A stretch of 64,000 bases of DNA, taken from Beroe forskalii. Its lineage: Eukaryota; Ctenophora; Nuda; Beroida; Beroidae. Location of the stretch: positions 62,001-126,000 of the forward strand of contig WFMF01000265.1 in assembly GCA_011033025.1 (NCBI GenBank), written 5' to 3'. Positions within the stretch are counted from its first letter, which is position 1. The number at the start of each line of letters is the position of its first letter. Both the position numbers and the translations under genes were made by a program. The notes beneath the pieces are model-generated. The model was not told the DNA's origin, did not search any database, and saw nothing but the letters and a program-made list of their open reading frames with translations. Shown piece by piece: positions 47,858 to 59,800 of this stretch.

Positions 47858-50800
47858 CTGGATGAGGATTAATTTAACATTGAGAAAAATAAAAGAGAAA
47901 TAAGTGAGGTGATTATTTAATGAATTAATTAATGAATGTCATGGAAAATTCAATGGATTAATGAATTTCAGAGGATCTGAAAACAGGCTCAAGAGTGAAA
48001 AGAATTGTCATTGCACTCATAATACAATGACGTTCCCAATGAATCATTGTTGACAAAAATGTCTCGCATATATTTCAGATAATAATATACCTGATGATAG
48101 CCGCTGTACTGCACTTCATCCCCGAACTTCCTCCTAACGTACTCTTCTGGAAGAGGTGGTGGCATTATGCCACACGGTGGCATTCCAGAGGCATTTGGAG
48201 ACATCATTGGCGCCATGCCAGCACCGTTTGGAGACATCATTGGCGGCATGCCAGCACCAGTTGGGGACATCATTGTCCCCATTCCGTTGGGAGATACGGT
48301 GCTGGTTGGGGACGGGTCGGCGTAGAGGGCCGCTCCTTTGTGATGGTCATATCGGTGGATGTGGGGGGACACAGAGGGGGCCGAGGGTTTAACTGGAAGA
48401 GGATAACTTTGAGTAGAAAATTCTATAATAGACATTTCAGTAAACGATAAAATGGAACAAAGTTTGAACCGTACTATGAAAAGTTCCAGATATCCTGAAA
48501 AGTCGAATGCAGTTTTGCACCAATGGTTGCACTAATGGCCAATGGGGGGGGAGTTGGATGAAGCAGCATCAACAAGAAGGCTAGCCCGGTCACCCAAGAA
48601 TATGAAAAGTAGGGTTTGGTTTCAACGCTTCCCCAGGATATGAAACGTAGGGTGGGGCCTGGTTTTTTGGCTTCCCCAGGATATGAAAAGTGGGGCGGGG
48701 CTTGGTTTTTAAGAATATGAAACGTAGGGTGGGGCTTGGTTTTTAAGAATATGAAAATTGGGGCTTGGATTTTTCCCCAGAATATCCCACCTTGGGGTGG
48801 AGCAGAAGGCGGAGGCTCCGTCACACTTAAACTCATGTTGTGATGGAAGTTGTTATTCTCGTTGGAAGGGTAGGAGTGAGCCTTAACGTACGGCACTTTG
48901 ACACCGCTGATATCACTTGAAACCTGTAATGATGAGGTTTAACATACGGCACCTGCTTTACTTAAAGTGAAATCGTGTAAAATGCCGGTTTTATTGAGGA
49001 AGAAAACGGCCCTTTTTTATTTTTGTACTCCAGATAGTAACTCCAGATAGTAAAAAAAGATTTCTCCTCGAATCTCCACTCACCTTATCAGCTGACGCCT
49101 TATCTCCAGACAGTTTCTTATCCGCCGCTGACCGGGGATGCGTGAACTGATCACCTAGAGGAGGAAGGGGAGGTTATATGATCCAAATAATCATTTTCTT
49201 TGTATCCGAAATTACCCCAAATTTGGATCCATAGGTGGCAAAAAGGAGGCAAATATGGGGTAAAAATGGGTGTCGACGGAGCCGTCAATGACCTGCGTCA
49301 ACTGAAAGGATGAAATACTTATTAAGGCAAGCAAATGTCAACTCACTGATGCTGGTGGCGTTGTCCACCTCCACTTCACTCTCATTACTGATAACAGTCC
49401 GGGTAGGGGCAGGCTTACTGAAGTTTGGAAAATATCAACTTGACATTTCGATATAAAACGAGTGATGACTAATTATCTGGAATGAGTTGATTAAATTGTA
49501 GATTTAATTGTAGATTAAACTGTTGATTTCACTCACTGAGTTTGTCTGGGTGGACTTGTCACTCGGAGGTTCTCTTTGCCGTCACAGTGTACACTGTACT
49601 GTTTCTTTATCTTAGTTTTATTACACACCGTCATGCTCGGTTCTTCAGGACTCAGATCTGGAACGGAATGAAGAGATGAGATAAAATCGATGGGAGGCAA
49701 AATCGATGAATGGTAAAATCGACGATGATGCAAAAGTTCTGGAAGATTAAATTTCAAGTGTATAGTGCATACTATTCAAATAGTTCTTCCTATGTTAGAC
49801 GAACACTTACCATCTTCATTCTCCACGAAGACTCTTACAGCGTTAACTATCGGGGTACCTCCACCATTCGATATGCTCAGTTCCTAGAACGGTACAGAAA
49901 TAAGATAATATTATAAGGAGGGTGAGAAGAAATAAGATAGCATTAAAATCTAGAAGGTATAATAATTGATTAAAGGTATAAGATTCAAAACATTCAATAA
50001 ACCAGTTTTAGCCGACGACGATGATCACAAGATTTTCGAAAGCTTTTGATCAAAACTATATCGTATCAGTTATATCATTTAAACTTCAATCATTTGAGAA
50101 CCCAGTTTTATCTTGAATCCTTAGACATTTGAAGCATTTACCTGGAAACTAGAGGATTTGATTATAGCCATGAGTCGCCGAAATTGGAAAATTGATTATT
50201 CAGGATTGGAAAATTCGTTTCTCAACTCCTTTCCCCGACAGACGGAAAAAGACAGAGGACAAAACAAACAAATAGAGGACGAAACAACAAAGTGCAAAAC
50301 AGAAACAAACATATGAGAGAGCGACCAGAGGACGAAACAAGTGCACACTTGGGCAGACAGGTGAAGGGAGGTAAGCACGCTCAACACACTCTCTAATCTT
50401 CTTACAGATACAACAATTACTAGACCAGGGGGACCTTTCATCAGCACTACCCGAGTGGTAAGTCCGGAAAATAGGCGTCATTTCAATACTAAATGGCATT
50501 ACATTTAACCGCCTATTTTTCTTGAGCGACCAGTGCAGCAGTGAACAATGTGATAATTATACTTCAGATAGGAGTATAATCTGTTAGAAGTAGGGCTTCG
50601 GAGATACAAGTGCAAATCAGGGTCCATTATATGCAGATTATAGCTCGGTGAGTGGTGCGATTGCAGAGCTATATTATACTGACTACCGCACACTTTCTAG
50701 CTCTGTACATTGTACATTATACAGGGTTTACAATGTACAGGGTATACATTTTACAAGGTATAAATTGTACAGGGTATACAATTCAATTACCTTAGGAGGT

Positions 50801-53800
50801 CTATTTATATGGGTCGAAATTGCGGTGTTTGAAATTTTGGTAGGTTGAAAATATGGGGGAAAATCCCCAAATTTACAAATTGGGTGATTTTTCTAACTTT
50901 TGCTGAAAAATGAAAGATTTTTGCGGAAAACAATGGAAAATAAATTAATTCTAATATTACAAATCGAATTCTTTATCGTCTTCCTGAGCCTCTGCTTCAT
51001 TAATTACTGTTCTAAATTTTTGAATTTTTGTTTTAACCATTTGACTTTGACTAAATTATCTGTAACTATCTGAAAACTCATCTCTGAAACGAAATTGTAC
51101 TGTTTTAGTACAGATAGGAGAACGAAAGCGGGTTGAATTAAATTGTAAAATTTGGACAAAATTTTTAGGTTGAAAAATATGGGGATTTTTTCGAAAAATC
51201 CCCAAATTACAACCTTTATTAATAGACCTCCTAAAACTCATCAATAGTGCAGAATCCCACAAAGGAGAAGAAAATTGGAGCATTGTAATTTGACCATTTT
51301 TATGAAAGATGAAAAAATGAAAATCTGAAAGTCAAAATCTACAACAGGGAACGTATCTTCGATCAGAGATCTAGCCAAAATAAACTTAGATTCCAAAGGT
51401 TTTACTTGAGCAAGTGAAAACGTAGAGCAGGACTGGAAAACCCACAAGAGAAAAACGTGTTATCGGATATCAATTTAACAATGAAAAGTAAAAACCCGCA
51501 AGATAACCAAATTTCCATAGGAAATACATGCTAGTTCCACATAAGAAATGACATAAAATGCACTTGTTTTTGGGTGAAACATGAGATGAATTTCGTCATT
51601 ATAATATTCATTTGGCGATAAAATAATAAAACTTCGACAGTATTGGGCGAGAAATTGAGATAAAATTTGGTTATACTTTTTGATGGCCACGCTTCAATGC
51701 ATATAATAACCGTTGCAAAGCAAGAAGACTTCAATCCAGGCCCCAACCCTATCAAGATCAAAGGCAACACTTTTAGGACATTTCAGCAACAGTTTAACCT
51801 CCAGCACTCCTTTTCACTTTCTAAGTTGGTTGGAGCTGGCAATTCAACCCCGAAATACATGACTCAAAGCGATCAGAATGAATTACGATGCGAAGCTACG
51901 GCAAATAAGCCCCAAAGACGATAAACGATGAATTAGACGGTATACCAGATGTTAAGGATAAACTGGAGTGTATATAGGTGTACAGGGGGTATCAGACATC
52001 ACAATAATGTACTAGACTAATGATAACATCGTAATAACACTTTCAGAACGATATAGGGGGCCCCAAGATACCATTGTCAGCATTCGCTGATGTTCAAAAA
52101 GGATGTAATCTGAAATAGCATGGAAAATGACAGCGAAACAGCGGCGAAGTTGCCGAAAAGGCCTTTCTTTTTTCGGCATTTTGGGGTTAAAAGTTCAAAG
52201 AATTCGCAGAATGTCAAGTAGCAGGAACCGTCTCAGAAATTGAATAGGTCACACATCATAATAATCAAGTGACGAACGATAAGTTTGATTCAATAGAAAA
52301 ATGAAAATTTGGCGGGCTTTTTGAATTTTAAACGCTGTAATCATGACATCAACTCATCGACATAAAGTTAAAACGCTGGGGTCTAAAAATAAACCAACAA
52401 AACCACAGCAAAAAGAGGCAGGGATCGACTGCGGTTGTACAATAATAGACAACAACCTCGGTCGAATGTACTGAGTACATCAGTACAGTTTTAATGCATC
52501 ACGAACTGAAAATCATGAACTTTTCAAAGGCGCAAAAACCGCAGATGTAACACAGAAACGCAGCAGAAAAGAAAGCCGAAAAGATATCAACATTCGATGA
52601 TATCATCAAGGAATGTTTGGAGCAATATCTCAAATGGCAAAAGAGCTCCAAAGGAAATTTGATTGATATGTACACGGATGCTTGGTTGCAAACAAGCAGG
52701 CGGCTCAACTTCGTAAATTAACCAGTTTAAGCTATGAAAATCGCGTCATTTTAGATTGCGTATCATCTTGCGCGGGATTAAAGCAGGATTGTTTCTTGGA
52801 AAGTGTATGGAGATCAAAATACAAAGAAGTTAAAACGTTGTACCAAGCATGTTCAGAGGAGTGAACAATCATCTAATAAAGTGTCTAGGTGGGTCATGTA
52901 CTGCAGATAGCGATAGACGATGAAAAATCTGACACTGAGTACTAGGGATTCAGCTCATCTCAAGTATACACTGCAGAGAGACAACTATTGCAACGAGAAC
53001 TTTCCAGAGAACGATCACATTACAAACAATACACGATTGAGCATTCCATACATGATTGCGAACATTCCAATTCTTGTCAGCAAGTCGAGCTGACATCATT
53101 TTCTAAAAAACAGCAAACTCAAACCTCGTAAACAGATTCGAAGGGTTCGGCAGGGCTTGTTTTCTCCTTGTTCTTCGGCTGTCGTCTCAGCGAATTATCA
53201 CGCGGTCGTGAGTCTCTGTCACGCGTTACTGGGTCACGTGGTAACGTGTCACGTGATGTGACGTCACTTTAGATGATATCACGTGATTCAGCTCCTTCAG
53301 TCGAAGGAACTGCGGGGTCCAACTTTTCAGCGTTCCGCGGACTCGTTGGAGAGATGTCGCTAAAATGAGGGGATAAATTGTGAAAACATTCGCCAAATAG
53401 GGGGTGAATGGCTGTTTAAGGGAAACAGCCAATTAATTATTAATTGATATTTGGGGAAACAGTTACGCTGAGATACACAGCCTTGCACGATAGCAGTGAA
53501 AACATTATGGAAATTGGTAGAATGGAGGATAAACCAAGAAATGTGAGGTAGGCGAGACCGGTGGCTGAAGAAATTAATGATAATAATACTCCAGCAAAAT
53601 ATTCTAGAGCTTATAATAATAATAAGCATTAGAACTCGCAACCACACTACGATGTTGATTAGAAAGCGGGGGATTAATCATTAATTCAAAGCAGTGTTTG
53701 ATGTTTACAACCCGCAATTTGCATAACAATACCTCTATATTCCATCTATTTTATTACGGTTGATGGGTCAGCTGTTACAATTATAGAATAACATGGCGCC

Positions 53801-56800
53801 CATCTTCCTGCCAATCATACCATATATGGTCAAATGCGTCCAACTAAGCAGGACAACGCAATTATCACGGGTGCTGATTATTGGTACTGTAATTTTGGGG
53901 GCGGACAGAGAAATTAGACGTTCATAAATTGAGAAATTAATGAAGAATATTTTAATTATCTCTAAAATGATCATGTGACCCTCATGGCTCATATACAAAA
54001 AGAGGCACCTAAATTTGTCAAATTGGCAGATTGGTAAGCTTGAAGGACTGATTAAAGATATAGCGAGCGGCAAATTTAAATAACAACACAGATATTATAC
54101 TGTCAGGACTGAACAAAGCCGTGTTGTCGAGAGGTGAAATGGACAATGTGTACAGTTTGTACATTTTATACAAGATGTACAATGTACACTGTATTGAATG
54201 CTGTCATATTGAGCTATATTTCTGGCAGCAATGAACGAATTGCTACTGCAATCTGATATTATGTGTGAAAATATTTTAGAATGCATTAATTATGTTTGCA
54301 TTATGCTGATTAACGTAATCAATTAGGAAACTCTGTGTGCCTAAGCTATACAACAAAATACAACTAGGGATGTAAAATCTACGGTGTGAATTTGTGACCG
54401 TGAAAAGAGAAATTCGGAAACCGAAGAAGGCGTAAGAAATGAAAGAAGCTCACCTGCCAACTCAGATCAGAGGATATAATTATTGCGGAAATTTGATAAT
54501 TAATTCCTTACGATAATTAAGGTAACATAATATAACAAGTCTAAGCCACCAGACCCTGTGTGTGCACTCTATTTAGACCACTGCGTTATTATGTTGTAAT
54601 GCTCCGCGGTTTTAAACGTCACCAACTTACTACATTATGCTATGATAATGACGTCACCAAAAACATCTATCTATTATGTGGCCTACTTTACTCTGGAAGG
54701 AGTTCAATTAGATTAACATACCATTAATAGCACCTCCTAGGTATTAATTCTATGAAGTTACAGTGTTGCAGGGTAGCTGCAGGCTAGCTATGAACAATGG
54801 TGGAATGGGATATTACACCAAAACAATGAGCGGGCGGAAGCGACGAAATTACTCAACTATGGACTAAAATGTGAATTAATTATCTACCAACCACCAGTAT
54901 GTTTAGGAATTGTACCAAACAAACATTTATTAATACAAGGGTTTAAAAACAATGCTCAGTCAGGGGATAGAACTTCATATTTTCAATTTGGATAGGCCGT
55001 ACGTTGAATTATTGTCTTGCTGGGCAGCTTATTCGCAGAAATTTGTGTGGTCCATTGATCTGCAAAAATTCTTGTGATTTTTCCGAAAGGAATTTTTACG
55101 TATGACTAGACTGGTTCATTTTCATAACTAGTCGCATTATTACCAGGATGATGCTTTCAATCCACCCTAGCAATACTCCTTTTCCAGGCTCACTTTTACA
55201 TGATCTTAGAAATGGCTGGTTGGATGAAAAAGGAGAGTCATGAAAATATCATCTTATTGAGCAGCCTATATCCCACGGGGTTAGGGATCTAGCTTGGGTT
55301 AGAGTCATGGTCAGATAAGAGTTAGGATTTGGGTCTAACTTAAAACTATTCCTACCTTATGGAGTATTTGGGAACTTTGGGAGGAGAACAGTATTTCACG
55401 GGAGATATCTGGGGGGCTGGGATGTCTTCCAACATTAGGGCAGCTGTTCCACCTGAGATGAAGAATGTTAGATTGGGCCATGGACTCATGGGGCCAAAGG
55501 AAACAAATTTTACTTTACTTATGGGGCCAAAGGAAACGAATTTTACTTTTTCAAAAGGAGCCAACTTCTACTCTTTCAAAAGGAGCAAATTTAATCCGGG
55601 CCAGTAACTCAATTTCACCTAGAAGCGCTCAAATAAGGAGCTAATTTCGAAATTGAACGACATGACTCGTCATGAGTTTGTGTCAGGAACTGTCACTCAC
55701 CTGGTGCTGGAGAAGTAGAAGCATGGTGGGGTGGGGAATGAGGGAAGGAGAGGTCTGTTTCGTGGGACTTCCTCTTCTTACCACTACTTGCAGCTGCAGC
55801 TGGTGAAAATGGGAATTAAGGATGAACAATGCCCATTGTCCAACTATTAGGGTGTGGTGGGCACTATCGAACATCAATGCAATTTAGGGGGCTTACCAAT
55901 CCCAGCGACATTAAATTACGGGAGAACGCAGTAAAAATCAAAGGAATGAAGAAAAATACTAATGACAAAACTACCATTTCATATGAATTACTCAGTCGAG
56001 GGTTGCTGTTCCAGTTCTGCGTAATAAGCCTGAGCGACGGACAACACAATATCCGAGCCTGAGTCACTTCGCTGTCTCCGTGACACCACTTTAGCAGGGT
56101 GATCATCTGATATCATGATATCCTCAATAGTGTCACCTTGGTAATCATCACCTTGGTAATCAGGTGTTACATGATCACCATGGTTACCAGGTGTCACATG
56201 ATCACCATGGTTACCGGATGCATGAGGAGCATCCTCCCCACTGCCCTCAAACACCTCATCCTCACCAGCACTGTCTTGCGGTGATCCTTGCTTCCTTTCA
56301 GAGGAGAGTTTGGGGCTGCGACTCACTCGCATTGGAGCCTGACTGCCCGTCACCTGGGAGATAACAAAGCTTTTAATTATAGCCAAATCATGGAATCTAG
56401 ATAATTCACGGCTCACAAGATGGTGGTGGTCATCAAAGAATGGATCTCTGAAAAAAGCAAATACTATATCTACTTTCGCCAAACATTCGGGATATCAGGC
56501 ACTCACATTCACAGTGAAAGCGCTGTGTTTAGGCGGCTGGGTAAACACGAAGGATAAAGTGTTGTCGGCTGACATATCCAGGACATCATCAGGGCTGATT
56601 AGGCTGAGTGTGCTGGGCCGAGCGGTGGTGGGGTGGGAGGGGGCGTGGTGGGAGGGGGTGTGGTGGGAGGGGGTGTGGTGGGTTCGAGTCAGGGGTTGTT
56701 TGGTCGGAGCGATGGGTCTGTTCTCTTCATCCTCATTGTGTGTGGGAAGTTGGTGGGTAAGGTCTTCAAGGTCTTCTTCGTCGTCTTCGTCTTCTGCAAA

Positions 56801-59800
56801 AAACGCAATATATTTGAACTTCTTGTTATTGCCGGGGATAAGGAAATGAGAACAAAAGACGAACAAAAGACGAACAGAATTGTAGGATGAGTGAGCTACC
56901 ATACTCCACATACCCTCAAAGTTTGGAGTATCTCTGGTAACATGAGTATCAGAGGAACCAGGAGTGTCGGTAGCAGATCTCACCCTCCTAATCACAACCT
57001 CCTCCTCCTCCTCCTCTTCACTGTTCTCACTTTCCTCCTCCTTATCAGAGGGTTTGGTGACATGAGCGGGTGGGGCTAGGGGATCTTCCCTCGCTCCTGA
57101 AAAGAATAAAACTAGTGTTAGCAGGAAAAAATCCAGGAGTTGTAGGGTTACCAGTGGTTACAAATGACTCATGGATTGGTAGTTGTTGAGAAGGATGTTT
57201 ATTGGTGTATTAAACTATGTCAGGTGTAATAAAATATGTGGGAATATCCAAATATTCCCACGAAATCCTGAGCCTATATCCCAATTTTTTTTGAAAAATT
57301 TTCTGAAAATTTCATTGAAATTTTCTGGGATACTGGGATACTAGTTAACATGTTGATACCAGAATAAAAGATACAATACCTGGTATGGGCGGTGTCAGGA
57401 GTTCGAATATCTCCGATTCAGATGCCGACCTCCTCGGGAACCTGTCACACGGCTCCGACATGTCAACAGGCTTTGTGGAGTCAAATGAGGAGCGCCGACA
57501 TACGATCAGGCGAGATACGTCTGGAGAGGTGGGCAGAGTGTTAACATGGGATAAAACCTGATTAACATTCAAGGATTTTGCTGAATACGACTTGAAATAA
57601 CAGAATAAAATGTTTAAAAAAAACAAACCGATTTCAGTGGCATCCTCTTCTTCTTCGTTGATAGTTGCCACATCTTGAACCCAGACACTGGGCGCTGCTT
57701 CACTGGTGCCACTCTCAGTCGCTACACTCGTGCCACTTGTAGTTGTGCCACTGATGCCGCTTTCAGTTGCGCCACTAGCGCCGCTTTCACAAGCCGTCAC
57801 ATAGTCAGACGACGATGTATCTGTGACAACCGACTTTGATTTCTGTCCCACTTCAGTGTTAGAAACACCCCCACTAATCTGTTCATCGTGTTTGGTGGAT
57901 GTTATGTCAGGATCTACCAGGCTGGGTTTATCTTCGTTCAACAGAGTTCTCTGTCTCATGAGCTTCTTCTTTCTGCCAGACAAAGGGACAGCAGGAGCAG
58001 GAGTTTCAGAACAAACGGACTCCGTTTGTTGGCCTGATGAGGATGTTTCGGAGGACGCTGTCTTGATGGTGGATGCCAGAGTGTTGGTTGAACTCATCGT
58101 AGAGTCTGCTAGATCCTCAATCTCTTTCCTCTTCACGAAGTTGGTCTCATTGGTCGTGTCTTTGGGTTCCTTCTTGTTCTTCGAGAACCAGTTCTTCCCA
58201 GCTTTCTTCTTTATCTTCTCATCCTCCTTCCGCAAGCGTTCCAGATCCTCCTTCTGTGCTTTCCTCTTCTCGTGAGCTTTCCTGGCTACATCATCCCACT
58301 TCGGATGCGACCCCAACGAAACGTTCTGAGGTTCTTCTGAACCTTTCGACTCCGGATTTGGTTTGGTTGTCCCAGTTACTTGCTCAGAAGGCTGCACCCC
58401 AGAAGATCCACTTTGTGTCTCACTTGCTGCTGATTTCGCCTCCTCCTTCTTCTTCTCATCCTCCTTCTTCTTCTCATCCTCCTCAGCCTCCAGTTCAGAC
58501 GACACGATACTGATGATATCATCATGATGCTCCCCAGCGAAGAAGGCATCGTCTACTATTCGGGTGTAGACAGGATCACTCCTCAGTATTCGGGTTATTT
58601 GGGGAGTGTCAGGGGAGGGGGAGAGTTCGTCACCAGTCTGAGGAGGATGGGTTAATGAAGGAAAATTTTGAGGAATTGTAATAGAAGATATCATAATCGG
58701 TATTGTTAAATGTTTCGATCTATGATCAAAAATTTAAATTGCATTGTCTTAGACATGAGCGTTAGGCAATCATACAACACACGCAAGAAAGTTCGTCACC
58801 AGTCTGAGGGGGATGGTTTAGTAAAGGGAGGTCACTTGGAACTTACAACTGTCAGAGAGGATATTATAATCGGTTTGATTGTTAAATATTCCAATCAACA
58901 TGACTATAAAATGGTGCTAACGGATGTAATGATAACATGGGCGTTCAGGGCAAATTTCAATTTCACACAACACGCAAGAAATCAGTTTTCGTATCATGCA
59001 TGATCATTATAAAGTTCAAAAAAGGATGAAAACAGGCAGATCTGTAGCTTTCAAACTTCACACACTCACCTCACTCCACACTTCTCAAACAATTTGAACT
59101 GATGGAAATCAGATAATTTATACGGAAAGATTGGATTTCTCGTGAAATTCACGAACTGGAAAATTGATTGATTCATCCAAAAAGCAAAAGCATAATTGAG
59201 ATTTCCTTAAATTATACGCCAGGTGAAAATGTAATTATAGCGTTGTAGTGTATATTATGGTAGAAATAGTAGTATATGTTCTCATAATATTCGTTTCATT
59301 CATTTCAGTAGGACCCTAACCCTACACTCTCAGCTAATCTGCCTAAGCCTGCTAAAAACAAACTTCTAAAAGACTGTCTTTAAAGGAGATAATAAGGGTA
59401 AAAATAGCAATTCCCTGAAAATCCTTATCTCTAAATGCAAATGATGATTGTCATGAAGAAAATATGAATACAAACTAAAATATGAATGTAGCTGAGTGTA
59501 AAACAAGGGAGACATTACTGCTGCCTCATTGAATATCAAATGCTATATAAATACTGAAATGAGTGTAACGAATATAATACGAACGTGTACTTCCCTTTCA
59601 ACCAGAATATACACTTGTAGTTGTTAACTTTCCTCGAGTCCATTACAAAGTTCAATACCTGTTGATCAGGGGGTACGAAGTAGTGAATACCGCTCTTATT
59701 ACCGCTGAAGCTGGGAGCATCGCTCACCCCGCTTACATCGCTCATGAAGCTCATGTTACTGGTAGCTCTCACGCAGGGTCGCTGATGAGGGGATGGGTTG

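Noticed and set aside
50196-50499. Hydrophobic minus-strand frames (VCFCFALCCFVLYLF)
   Set aside because: The DNA is a purine-rich GAGGACGAAACAA repeat on the plus strand; the hydrophobic translation is a composition effect.
57823-58275. 150-codon plus-strand frame
   Set aside because: It is the shadow of the long minus-strand exon 57629-58637, which has matching splice sites and phase.
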